From assembly GCA_043228905.1 (NCBI GenBank), contig JBHGNT010000001.1:2728001-2792000 (forward strand): DNA of 64,000 nucleotides, in the 5' to 3' direction. This DNA comes from Azolla caroliniana. Its lineage: Eukaryota; Polypodiophyta. Numbering within the stretch: position 1 is the stretch's first letter; every line of letters begins with the position of its first letter. Below are positions 1-12,260 of this stretch, piece by piece. The position numbers and the translations under genes were made by a program. The notes beneath the pieces are model-generated. The model was not told the origin of the DNA, did not search any database, and saw nothing but the letters and a program-made list of their open reading frames with translations.

Positions 1-205
1 GAAAAAAGAGACCCAAATGCTCTATTTTCTCTCTTCTGCTAAAAAGATTGACCAAAAGCATTACCTGATAATATGGACATGGATTCCTCCCAAAATGAAA
101 GAGTTTGCTTGCTTTTCCTTGTGCTTTTTCTTTCACCTTTGAAACTTTCTCTCTTTCACTCACTCTGTCTCAATCTCTATCTCTCTCTATCTCGACGTCA
201 CGGCG

Positions 206-319
206 ATGGAGGGGGTGATGGGTTTCAATGCGCCGAGCAGGTTTTGCCGGGAGAAGATCAGAGCAGGGGACGACAGGGACACCGAGCTCTACTATAGTAG
301 TATGTATTGGGGTGAATGA
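206..319 (+). CDS. possible small or truncated first exon, unknown product
   Basis: A short open frame of 37 codons starts at an ATG preceded by a CT-rich leader (about 145-195), the arrangement seen in many plant 5' leaders. It reads MEGVMGFNAPSRFCREKIR and continues with an acidic stretch before a TGA at 317-319. The local GC content is higher than in the surrounding AT-rich DNA. An AG|GTTTTG donor-like site lies inside at 239-246, so this could also be the start of a spliced gene whose later exons decayed. I do not recognise the protein. The evidence is composition and leader only. Confidence 0.2.
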   Translation: MEGVMGFNAPSRFCREKIRAGDDRDTELYYSSMYWGE

Positions 320-687
320 GCCAAATCCAGTAAAAAGCTTAAGGAAGTAGAAGTAGGAAGGAAAGGAAGTTTTCCCTAAGGTTTCAAGAAACTCCAAATA
401 TGACCCTCTAGTCTCCTCAAAATCCCCAAACCGCCCTTCCTTTTCCAAGAGAAAGAAAGAGCCAAAATTAAAATCGGCCCATGAGACAATTAGTTTACAA
501 CAAAAATGGGGTATTTACCCATTCATCGAAAGAAAAAATAAAAACAAAATAAAATAAAATAGAGCTTCAGCTAAATGGTTCTAGTAAAAAAAAACCATGT
601 GTTTTTTTTTAGAAAGAAAGAAAGAAAGATATATTAACGTCTTCTAATGCCAGAATTGGCCCATGAGATAATTGGTTGGGGTCAAAA

Positions 688-1000
688 TCGAACCGGTTTG
701 GAACCGAATTGTTTAAATTTTTTGAAACTTGAACCGAACCACGAAATCGTAAAACCGAACTGTTAAACGTTAAACATTTTTCAAACTGTTAAAACCGCGG
801 TTTCGTGGTTCGGTTTTGGTTTTTCAACTTAGGTCAAATTTTAAAGATGTTCCTAAAATGTGAGAATAAGATCTAAAAATGAAAAAATTGTTTAAAAACA
901 ATCTTTTAAAATTTAAATAAACCGTTTAAACCGCATTTCTGTTTGTTGAACCGTTAAGTCGCGGTTTGGTTTGTTTCAAACTGAACTGTTGCTAATTGTA
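688..1000. repeat. AACCG-rich dispersed repeat, copy 1
   Basis: The block is dense in AACCG/CGGTT motifs on both strands and has a core reading CGGTTTCGTGGTTCGG followed by TTTTCAACTTAGGTC. The same core and the A/T-rich stretch behind it (TTCCTAAAATGTGAGA...) recur at 1575-2015, so the two are diverged copies of one family. Arms with AAACCG and CGGTTT give it partial dyad symmetry, as in non-autonomous DNA elements, but I see no clear terminal repeat or target duplication. Confidence 0.55.
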
Positions 1001-1574
1001 AGTGTCCCATTCCTTAGCCCCCAACATGGGAGGGGGGTGACCCCAAAGTTAGTTGGGGTATCATTCTAGCATTTTTCACACACATTGATTCATCTAACCG
1101 TTTGTGGTTTCACCAAAGCGAGACACACATAGAGATAGATAAATAGATAGATAGATAGATATTTTATAACGTCCATAGAGAGGCCAATATCTAGAGATAA
1201 AGAGATTTTATTGTCATGTTGTATGTTCTCAGTTGTAAGAAATGCTAGTATCGATTTAATGGAGGTTACGCTTGAGATAGATTGGAGATTTTTGTAGGTC
1301 ACTAAAGCCTTGCTTGGCGGACTAAAAACAAACAAACAAATGATGTATATCCTAAACTAATTCACATGTATACACGGATTGGTTGATAAAGAGTGGGGAA
1401 TAACAAGATCCAATAGGTCGTAGCAAAGTGCGGTACAAATGGGGGTGCCAATCTTGTCTTTCTTTCAAAGCTAAAGGTGTTTATATTGGCGGGTGGGTGG
1501 ATTACCGCTAGGAGCTTCTTTATGACGATGTAATATTATTGCTTCTGGAATGTTTTAGATAACAATTAGCAATG

Positions 1575-2015
1575 GTTTAGTTCGAGAGTGTCAAAACTTA
1601 ATTGTTTAAAAATTTTGAAACCGAAACCGAACCGAACCATAAAACCGTTAGGTATAAATCCAAACCCTTTAAACCATTAAACCGCTAAAACAACGATTTC
1701 GTGGTTTGGTTTCGGTTTTCAACTTAGGTCATTATTTCAAATTTTAATTTTTCAATATTTAAAAGATTTTTCCTAAAATATGAGATTAGGCTTAAAAATG
1801 AAAATGTTGTTTTAAATTAAAAAATTTAAAATTTAAAACCATTTAAACCACGGTCCACGATTTCAAACCATTAAAACCGAATCGAACTAAATTGTTCACC
1901 TCCAAACCGAACTGAACCGTTAAAAAAACTTGAACTTGGACTTGAACCGAACCGAACCGTTTCAACCGTTAAGCCCCGGTTTCATGGTTCGGTTCAGTTC
2001 AAACCAAACCATTGC
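1575..2015. repeat. AACCG-rich dispersed repeat, copy 2
   Basis: This is the second copy of the family at 688-1000, with the core GTTTCGGTTTTCAACTTAGG at about 1700-1725 and flanking AACCGAACCGAACC runs. It is longer on the right side than copy 1. It carries no coding capacity. Confidence 0.55.
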
Positions 2016-3142
2016 CGATTGTTTGTTTTAGAGAAACATAACTGACATTGATTTGTTAGTGGTTTGTATCAATGTCTAAACTCTACACTATAACGTTTTA
2101 TAAGTGGAGTGTTGAACTCTCCATTTCAATTGGTGTTTGGTTATGTACAATCGAGAATGCTTTCTCCATGTTTTGAGATATACTTTCAATATATTAGGGT
2201 ATTGGGGATTATGTGCCTTAAATCTTTTCTATGCTCAATATGGAGTTCAAAGACACATTCAACAATAAAAATGTAGATTGGTATGTCAATTTTCATTGTT
2301 AGAAACTTCAAGGAGAATGTCACAGGATGAATTAGGGATTTATCGATTAGCAAGGCAACATGTCCTTTTTTTGTATTGGCTTTTATCACATGGGACTATA
2401 CAAGCTCATAACGATGCCATGGTAACCCTTGATTGATTGATTTTGTGGCGAAATGATATTAGGTTAGCATATATCCATATATTGTAATTCAACTTTCATA
2501 GTTAATACATAACTGACTACGAAAAAAAAGGAAGATTTTATTGTCTTCTCAAAGGTCAAATAGGCCTTATGGGACAGGAAGTGAAACATTTTCCATGTTG
2601 AAGATATGAAGTTTATTAGAAACTCTCAAAGTTCAAGAGTTTCGAGACTACCATAGTGTGGCTTTGTGACAAAAATGTATGAAGGGATAGAATCAGCTCT
2701 ACCATGTGTGGTAGGCAAACTCATATATGTGGTCGAAGATAGAGTATTGTAGAGTGTCATGGTGAAGCAATAAAACAATAAAATACATATCAAGAAATGA
2801 AATCTAACAAATCATGAAAAGAGACAAAGTAAGATAATTTGGTCATGTTGATCCATCCCATGGCCATATGACATGCCTCATCTCCATTTAAAGCTTTTTA
2901 TGGTTACCTTTTATGGCTCTCTCTTTTTGTTTATAGAGTGGGTGTCTCATTCTTTTCTTTTCTTTTCCCAAAAAAGAAAGATACTACATCAGTATTAGAA
3001 AACGCCATAAGGCTAAACATACAAGATATCCACAGATGCCCTATATTTTCTAAATTCTAATGATCAGCTTAAATAAATACTTTGGTGTTGAGTAAAACCA
3101 CTCCACCGTATCAAAAAGCCGTCTATAAAATATACATATGTC

Positions 3143-3723
3143 CTAGATGTCATGAAACTCCAAACGCTTAAGGTCCGTTTGGTGCGTATTACCTTTTATA
3201 CTATCAAACAACCCTTTGAGATTATGCACAATCTCTATCCAAATTCCCGAAATAATTTGGGCATGTCTTTTAGCCACATTTTGAAACACCTTCAAACATC
3301 GAGCCTTCCAAATATACCAAATTGTAATACTACTTACCAATTGCCATATTTGAGGTTTATTCGTTTGTATTTGTGGATTCAAAGGGATCAAATTTTTTTT
3401 TCCATCAAACCGTGTCTCATCACAATAGCATCTGCAACCTCCTCCTGTTCATATACCATAGGTTTATCATGTACCACCGCCCATAATATTGCACCCCATG
3501 TATACACTGCTCTAGGATATATTGGCGTTAATAATTTTATGATTCGTTTCCATATGTCCATAGCAAAACCACAACTCCACAAAGAATGTTTAGCAGACTC
3601 TATTAAATCCGTACAGAAAGGGCACATCTTGTCTACATTTCGTTTTTGCCACCCATTAACTGGTATAGCTTTATGAACCGTGGGTGTCTCATTCTTTCCC
3701 AAGTGATCACTGGTATTGGGCAT
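3143..3723 (-). pseudogene. LINE (non-LTR retrotransposon) relic, zinc-binding end of reverse transcriptase
   Basis: On the minus strand a 111-residue frame (3723-3391) contains VHKAIPVNGWQKR, then CPFCTDLIESAKHSLWSC and IWKRI. This is the CxxC...H...C arrangement of the zf-RVT domain found at the C-terminal end of plant LINE ORF2. A second frame (3391-3143) continues it with ITIWYIWKARCLKVFQN, the segment that normally follows. The two frames join near 3391 through a frameshift, so the element is dead. No reverse-transcriptase core is present upstream. Confidence 0.7.
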
Positions 3724-3740
3724 CTCCTAGCCTTCAGTTT

Positions 3741-6660
3741 TGCAAAGTGATCTCTTAAAGTATCCTCACTTAGTCATTAGTCTCCAATTAGAGGAGGATT
3801 GTGAGGTTATATTTTAAAGTATGGAACTGCATAGCTATAAATCGCGAGGTTGTGAGGTCTTTAAGGATTCATCATTACTATTAGGTCAACTACTAGAGAA
3901 GGAAGTATGTAGTGTGTACTTAGTATATAGGGGTGAGCATTTGTATTTAATACTCTAGGCATTCCTCTCATATGCCCATCATGATTAATGAAAGGGCATG
4001 TGCCAAGCGGCCTATAGCCTATAAAAGATTGCCCATTGTAATTGGATAAAGGGGATTCAATCATCAATTATTGATGCAGAAGTAATTACATTGCTATTAT
4101 TCTGTCTTGGGTCTCAACCCATACATGATCATAGATTAATCATGATTTGTCTCCAACATTGATCAACTGGGATGAGCAAGCACTTCTGGAGTTTGTTACA
4201 TACATGAGATCCTTCGGTTCAATCTTGAGCCAAAAAGCTGTAGCCTGTGAAGACTAATTCACATTAAAGACTCTCAATGTTGTAGCCTTACTCTCTCTCA
4301 ATCTCTAAGCCTGATTACCCACTCAGGTGTGTATCAGTCTTACTTAATTTGGTCTTCACGGGGGTATCGGTCCGAGAAGCCTTACTTCTATCTCAAAAAA
4401 CGCATTCACTAGACACAGAGAAGTGCAAGAAAACATAAAGATTCAAATGTGTTTGATCTTTTCGCTCAACAGGAACTCTGCTCTGACACTAAATCATAAT
4501 CCAAATTTGAGATTCTTGTTTTGTGTTATAACCATAAGAAGCATGGATTTCAATCCCCCCTCAAAAAACCACAACTCTGATTTAAAATTTTTAAGAAAAT
4601 AAATTAAAACTTTGATAACTGCATAATGTAGAGAGATCGTTTCATCTTCAATGGAATTGAGACAAACATTATATTAATTGATCTGCGGGATGTGATCGGT
4701 ATGTATCAATATCAAAAGTGAGATCTGCTTATAATAAAGCCACGGAGGAGCTTGCTCTATATGGGAAGGAAATAATCCATCAAAATATTTTAATCATGAG
4801 ATTGAACCAACATAGAATTATTCTGATACCACAATTGCTTCCGTTTGTGTTGGATGAACCAGTTGTTTTTATAGCAGACATGTTGAGAATGAACGCACAT
4901 GAATTGTTTGTGAGAAATGGCTTCATGAACGAATATCTCAGTGTTTGTTTCTTTTCCTATATACCCTCCTCTGGAAGAAGTAATACAATAATCATCAGTC
5001 TTCTATTTATATCCCTTCCCAAATCGAAGAAAAACCATAACAAAGTCGCTAAAAACAAGATAGCAAAGCTAATTAAAAAAAACAAACCAACCGCAGAAAA
5101 GCAACTTTAAAAAAACGAAACAAAAATTGATTTCATGTGGATTGAATGACAAAAAACAAATTATACATATATGTATGTATGTATTTTTGCCTTTTGTTTT
5201 TGGGGAATTAAATTCAATGAGTTAAATGTAATATATATTTATATGCACAGATTTCAGTCCTTGCGTTGTTTAATGATTTGTTCTGATTCTAAAAGAATGG
5301 TTCTCCAAAGCTACTCTCTCTCATCTTCTGTTTTGTCCTTTGTTTTCCAGCTACCAAGAAGAAGAAGAAGAAGAAGAAGAATCAATCCATCCTGCTTTCC
5401 TTGCTTTGTTTGTTTTTCTGGAAACATGTGTTGCGTCTAAGTCAAAATGGTAGCTCTCTACTATTCTTAACTTCTACTCTACTCAAAAACCCTATATTTA
5501 GCAAATAGCATTGAGACTAACTTTAGTAATCGACCGATTGATCAATGAGCTCCAAAAAGACCTAACTCATTTAATTGAATAAATCAATCAATCATGAAAC
5601 AATAAATAGCTCTCATATAATTCCCACAAATGCTCATTTCACGTCAATTCCTGGTCATCATAACTAGTTACAATTGTTTTATGAAGGAGGTCACATCAAA
5701 TCATCATTGCTACATCATTACAGATATTGAACTATATGTATAGACACAATACATGTATAAAAAATATATATGCTCAGAGAGAGAGAGAGAGAGAGAGCGC
5801 TCCAAACTATGTTATATTATTAGCCACTATATTTATGTATTTCATCTTAACAAGAAAGACCATTCTAATCTCTCTAAATTAAATAACATGGATGTCCTCT
5901 ATAGATAGATAGATTTCTAGCTTTCTAGATCCTAGGACCTACAGAAATGTTCCCCACACCCCAATAACAACAAAGGAAAGTGTGTGGATGGCTTGTTATA
6001 CATTCAAACCTTTGTATGTATAATAATATTATAGTTTAAATAATTCAGTCCTCTTTAACTATATGTATATACTATTACTTCTACTACTACTATTGCTGCT
6101 GCTATCGTATAGATGGCTAGCCTCATCTAAGTTCATCTATTGTCAATAGCTTTCTTTTTATCAGAAACATCATTTCCCTACTATATTACAGGACTATCCA
6201 TCTATCTGTCTATCTATTATATTTTGTAAATCAATCAATTGTCTCTTCATACTACATAATTCAAGTTGTGTAGGGATTCTAATATAAATTTCGCACCTTC
6301 TTTTACATTACATTACATTGCATCCATCCATATATATTTTATCAACTCTTTTACATATTCTTATTTATTATTATACACACCTAACTATCAGAATTTCCTA
6401 GATTTGTTTTCACTCACTCCATTGATCTTATAGTAGGAAACTTGCTTAATTTAAATTGCATGATTATTTCCTTTCACGATAAATTAGATAGTTAATACTA
6501 GTTACTCAGTTTCTATTTTGATAGTATTAATTCCCACATTGTATCCATTATATTTGTAATATAACCTTGTATCTATCCATTTATTATAGAGATAAGCCTA
6601 AGAGAATGTATAGAAAATGGTCTGAATGTAGTATTAATAGTTATTAGATGCTCAGTTTTC
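3741..6660. other. gene-free stretch upstream of the SOSEKI gene
   Basis: There is no recognisable gene. An open frame at 4718-5110 has no known motif and ends in a Lys-rich tail typical of chance reading through A-rich DNA. The stretch holds a (GAA)n tract near 5359-5381, a (GA)n tract at about 5775-5798 and short ATAG/TATC repeats. The last 1-2 kb presumably include the promoter of the gene at 6680. Confidence 0.5.
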
Positions 6661-6679
6661 TCTATTCCAAAAAATAATT

Positions 6680-9141
6680 ATGAATATGGACCCTCAATAC
6701 TCCTCAGATGATGAATCAGACGATACTTTGATTACAAAGCTAGCAGCCAAGGATAATTACGAGGTGCAAATTGTATACTATCTTAATAGAGGAGGGCAAA
6801 TCGATTACCCTCATATGATCGAAGGTTCTATCCCTGTGGATGGATTGCATCTTAGAGGTGACTGATAATTAATTATTGTAACCAACCATTATTCCTAATC
6901 AATCCAAATCAACAATGTAGTCTCTGTATCAAAACTTCTAATTCCTCTACTAATCTCTTAGAATTAGTTTTGTTACATTTGTAAACGCTTCTGTTAATAT
7001 TACTTTTCAATGCTTTTCGGATATATATAGCAATTATATTTGTCAGGCAATTTGTGATCATTTGGATGAAAATATAACAATTGGTGATAATCAGACAAAC
7101 AGTCTGGTTCTAATTTAAAGATGATTGGTTTCGTAGATTTCAAGAAGTGGTTAGGTTTGGTCCGAGGAAACTCGATGCCGAACTCATTCTCTTGGTCTTA
7201 TAAGAGGTAAAAAAAACGTAATTTAACCAGTTCTGAAATCCATATGAAGGAAATTATATGGCCTTTCAATAATTTTAACGTTTCTTTCTTAATGGTAGAC
7301 ATTAGACTTGACTCGAAGACTTGTGTCAAAAAGTTTTTCTGTTTTGCTTTTAACGTCTCTAACTATTAAACATTATGGATAGGAATTACAAAGGTGGTTT
7401 CATCTGGCATGACTTATCAGACAATGACCTCATCTGTCCAGTGCAAAGGAATGAGTATGTCCTGATGGGCTCTGAAACCCCACATGATCATTTCCAACAC
7501 CAACAAGGTATCATGTTGTGAAAACACGCACATAATTAATTACATATATATAGAGTATACTATATATATTGTATGTATATAAATGTCAATGTAGTAGCAG
7601 AGCCATCGATATTATAGCACATGTGATATAGTATGTAATGTATATAATGGATGAATATACATATTTGCAATGTATAATAATATATGTATGCCATAGGAAA
7701 GTATGTATCAGAAATTTATGGGATAGTATGAATGGAAATGTCTGTAATTCCAATGGATGGGATGTCTACAGGGTCAACTTATGGGCAGCCACAAGGTAAA
7801 GGCAAGGATGAGCTTAGGATGCATGAATTAGGAAAGGATCTCAGCATTAAACCACATGAGTTAGTCTACAAGACTACCATTACTTCCAAGAGCCCACCTT
7901 TGAATATCAAGATAAGTAGCCCTAGGGATATCCCTGCCGTGTCGAGGACTATTCTTAATTCAGACTCCGATGTGGATCAAATGATCCAGAATATGAATTA
8001 TGGAGTGACAAGGAACCTATATTCGACATACACACCGGGTCGAGAGTTTGTATCGAGAACCAAGCATAGAGTTCCGACATATCTGTCTTCGCCATCATCT
8101 TCGGATTGTGAGAATAACATGAAAGGGCCAAAGTGTGAAACCATGTCGACTAGTCTGGGTTCGAATATCCGACACAACCCCTACCAGTCGCCGATCAAGG
8201 ATGCAAAGTTCTATGGGCAGATGGTGGCGATCGATGCATCCACGCAAACCGGAGAAAGCAAGAGGAGCTCCATAGACAACAACATTCTAGCCAAAGAACA
8301 AACTGTAGCTAGACAAGTGCCCACAACTTCAGCTATTTCGCCCGCCACAACTCTCTTCTACCCGCATGTAGTCGAAGTGGAAGGAGGTGGTGCAAAGAGT
8401 GTTGATCTACTTCCTTCTTCTTATATTGATCACTCTAGGGCTAGTATATTAAATGTGGCTAAGTTTAACAAGTCGAGCTGCCAAAATTCTTCCAATAGAG
8501 CTACTACTACCGATGCCCTCCCGTATTTCACTCCAACAAGTTCCTCTTTGTTTAACACCTCTACTACTTCTAGTGTGGGTCTTCCAGACTATCTCGCGAC
8601 TAGCCCCAGCTCAACTCGATCCTTCAAAAGCATTAACTCCACCAATATTTCTCATTCAAAGAGCATGAATAAGTACTCCATCAATCCTCTACATTCCAGT
8701 AGCATGAATAGCTCTTCTTTGGATATAAGTCACCAAGGACTAGTGCCTAACACTAAGTGTGATGATCATCCTCATCCTAGTCACCATCACTCGAAGAGGA
8801 ATTTTTTCGTAAAGTATTCTGATCTAATCCAGCATTTCCTCCCTAGTGGTCTATGTGGGGGGGATGATATTGTGGAGAGTAGTATAAGTAATGGTATTGA
8901 TGAATATTCGTCAAGTACTATCCACACCATGAATGACATAAAACCTCCTCCCAAGATAGCCAACAATCATACAAAAAGTAGCAAAATCATCAGCAATACC
9001 ACTACTAGTCTACTTGATGACCATATAATTGTTGACAAGGATATTGGGTCATCACATGGACCAGATGATCAATATAGACAAGAAACTGTGAGTCCACAAC
9101 CAACCCTGAAGTCATCATGGCTTTCCTGTAGCTCTTGTTGA
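6680..9141 (+). CDS. SOSEKI (DUF966) polarity protein, four exons
   Basis: My model joins 6680-6857, 7137-7206, 7383-7507 and 7772-9141, giving about 580 aa. The N-terminal part reads [17 protein letters not shown], then SFSWSYKR, then [15 protein letters not shown] and NEYVLMGSE: these are the hallmarks of the SOSEKI DIX-like domain (about residues 28-125). SOSEKI proteins polymerise through this domain and mark cell corners or edges in plant polarity. The long C-terminal exon is Ser/Asn-rich and low in structure, with an ASTQTGESK motif like the short conserved motif of the family and a Cys-ending tail. The first three junctions have clean GT/AG sites in consistent phase. The fourth is less sure: an in-frame TGA at 7729-7731 means the last exon must start downstream, and AG at 7770-7771 is the only site I find that keeps the frame. 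The start is the first ATG with an acidic N-terminus. Confidence 0.85.
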
Positions 9142-9195
9142 TTATACATACATACATACATACATACATACATCTATATATATATATATATATTT
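9142..9195. repeat. (CATA)n-(TA)n microsatellite
   Basis: Directly after the SOSEKI stop codon comes a compound tract of about seven CATA units followed by about nine TA units. It lies in the presumed 3' untranslated region. Confidence 0.85.
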
Positions 9196-12100
9196 ATGTA
9201 TGCAATATGTATTCATCATCATCATAAGTCTTTTGCTAGCCTCATATGGGATCTCTATTTAACACTCGGCCCATTCATTCTTGTTTTCACTGAATCTACT
9301 CATTATTGAGATTGTGATTGAAGTGTGTCATGATTTTGCTAAGCCTTTACAGCAATCCATTTAAAGTAAAGTCTGTTGAAATCATGATATCGAAGCCTTC
9401 AAAGTCTGATTGGATTAAAAGATTCAGTACTAACAAAAACAATGATTAGGAGTGTCCTTCAATTATATCACGAAGGCACTTACATACTAGACCTAGGTTT
9501 ACCTTATATGTACAACCACATGTTAGGTGCACAACCCGCTGCAACTTACATCCATACTAGCAATCAAACTCAGAGTATGTTACAATGGATAATATCCAAG
9601 TGTTAATTTTGATGCACAAACCACACAAGACAAAATTTGCTCACGATTTATTCTTTCATCTTGTTATTTTTGGGCGATGAGAGTATAGACGTTGGTCCAA
9701 ATAAAAGGTGGTTCGTCTCCTGTTCCTGCATTCATAGCTATGACCAACTGCCACAAATTACAGGAAATGACTAGAATTTTGGCATACTACTATTTGATTG
9801 TTTATTAAAGGTTATCATCTTACATAGGTAAATGTGCAGTTTCAAAAGAATACATGTTACATTACTAGTCATCTTAAAAATACTGGTCATAGTTTGAGAA
9901 ATATCACTATACATATACATACTGATGGTCAAGCAATCAAATAGTTTAGCTTTCAACCACATGGGTGTATGTATATCCATGAGTTATGGCACGCTGTTTT
10001 CTCGAACATTGGTCGGAGGAAATAAAGTGGCACCCACAAAATTCCAAATACAAATTAATCAGGAGAATCCATGTACATGTTGGAGGTGTTCATCATCCAA
10101 CAAACTCTAACAACCATGTTAGTGCATTGTATTACAACCTGCTGTATAGCAGCAGTAATTCACCTTGCTGTGCATTGTATTGCAACCTGCTGTATAGCAG
10201 CAGTAATTAACCTAGCTGTGCAATATATACAAAATGTTTATGCATTATGTATGAATATGTGTGTTGCAGAAAATTGAACAGAACTTCAAAATAGATTGGT
10301 CAGATTACTATGTGGATGCTTTTTCTTTTGGTTGCAAGGTTCCCGTTAAACTTTTTGGATTGGACAATAGGTAGCCCCCTCTAGGCTGCAATGCCATAGC
10401 AGACTTGGGACATATCAAAAGTAAAATTTGGTGTTTTTTCTTTTCAATTTCAAAAAATGAAGAAAAGACATCACACATAATGTTATGCCTACAATTATCC
10501 ATTGAAACTATGACACTACCAATCTATCCGAATAGATAGATCAATTTATAACCGTGGATAGTATGGAGCAATGGCACAATCGAGCAACCACAGAAAACTA
10601 TAAAGGCGATGAAATGGTACTGTACATGCGTAATGTAGGAATGAATGTTTTACAAAAAATTTAACTAGAACAATTAATGTCACATGGTAAATTTATTTTG
10701 AAATAATTTCAACGTGAGTTTTTAAATCGACAATAAGTTCTCTCTAAGAAGTGATGCAATGGCAAATTTAGACATGGAAAGAATTCTTTCAAGTTCTAAA
10801 AGTGGAGACAAGCCAAGAGACTTATATTGTGCCTATGATATTGGAATTGAGGTAACATTGATCACATAGACTAAATTGGTCGATTAGTAGTCGAATGGGA
10901 TGAAGAATATGAAATACTAATGGGCAAATACAAAATTATGGCATGTCTCATACCAAAGCATATCATTTAGAAGATTGAACGGTGTCCAAATTCAAGTCTC
11001 GATAGAGTGCAATGATAACATTGCAATTTCGAGAAAGAATTGAGGGTGATTGCCTTGCCCAACTTTCCAATATTCAATTCAACTTGATTACTTTTTAAGT
11101 TATGTCATATTTAAAACTTAAAGTTTCCCAATATTCAATACACACACTTATGTAATATTCCCAAGTTTAGGTTCCCAATTTCGATACATCTTATGTGCTA
11201 TATTAATATATATATATATATATACCATATATATCTGGTATACAGAGCCAATGTTCAGACTTCAAAAATGCAACTTACATCTTTATTACTTTGGGTCTCA
11301 CCTTGTTTGTTCTTTTTATATGAAAACACATTCATCTATGAAACTCGAAAATGGGTTTCAAGCCCAAAATGGGTTTTGTGTTTAAGCATTGAATTGCATG
11401 TATCTCATCGCTGTCCTCAAACCAATAAAAAGCATGGTGTGTATGCATAGGAACCATAAATATCCTCACACCATGATTTCATCACAAATCGAGGCATGAC
11501 TAAGGATCAATGTTGGTCAAATGATCATCACAACCTAAAATGCATAACAGAACTAACTAGTGAAAACTTTTCTTTGACATTCATTAAGTTTTGATTGGGA
11601 TACAAATTTCTTCACCCCACGTCTACAATCAATCTTAATATTTTGTAGTTATAGAGTTTTTGGTGCAATATTCTACGATACAATTACATATGAAAATATC
11701 TTATTCAAACAAAATACAGGTAAGCCATCAAATCCTAGCTTTGTGTTGGTTAAAGCTCTTTTAGTAATAGAAAGGCATGGAATCTTCAACAATCCTTGAT
11801 ACATGTTCAAACCAATCCCAACATCATGTCTTTGTTGCAATAATATTACATCACTTTCAATAACCCCAAACTTTCATATCCACAATGGACAAAACATTAT
11901 CAATGCGAAAGGTGAAAGTCTTAAGAGCGACTCTACAACATTGGAAGTCACCACAAAAAGGAACCCGAGATAATAAGGAACAGCTCTTAGAGAAATAAGC
12001 AACGATCACGACATCGATGAATCACATAACCAAGTTGATCATCTCAACGGGTTTACACAAAGAACCCATCCAAGCAAACCAATGCACCCCAAAGAATAAT

Positions 12101-12260
12101 CGAAATCTCTTAGCGAAATGGGGAAGAATCATCACAAGTCCCATAATTAGGATGAAGCATTAGACCAGTTCTCGTAGAACATGCCCGTGGAATCAACGTA
12201 GGGGCCAACAAGTTCTTTAAAAGGGTCAGCGTTAAAAATGTAAATAATGGGATTGATTGA
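9196..12260. other. gene-free stretch between SOSEKI and remorin
   Basis: I see no gene. It contains a 48-bp tandem repeat (10120-10225), a (TA)n tract at 11202-11224 and A/T-rich DNA. Short frames at 9925-10277 are produced by the tandem repeat. Confidence 0.55.
10120..10225. repeat. 48-bp tandem repeat, just over two copies
   Basis: The motif GTGCATTGTATTGCAACC starts at about 10122 and again at 10170, and a partial third copy begins near 10218, so the period is 48 bp. Each unit holds the small palindrome CTGCTGTATAGCAGCAG, which could form a hairpin with stem CTGCT/AGCAG. Confidence 0.8.

Larger units (their letters stand above)
320..3142. other. gene-free AT-rich stretch with repeats
   Basis: I see no gene. 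The stretch holds two copies of an AACCG-rich repeat (listed separately), a short (GATA)n tract near 1132-1160 and scattered A/T runs. Short open frames here have no recognisable features. Confidence 0.6.
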
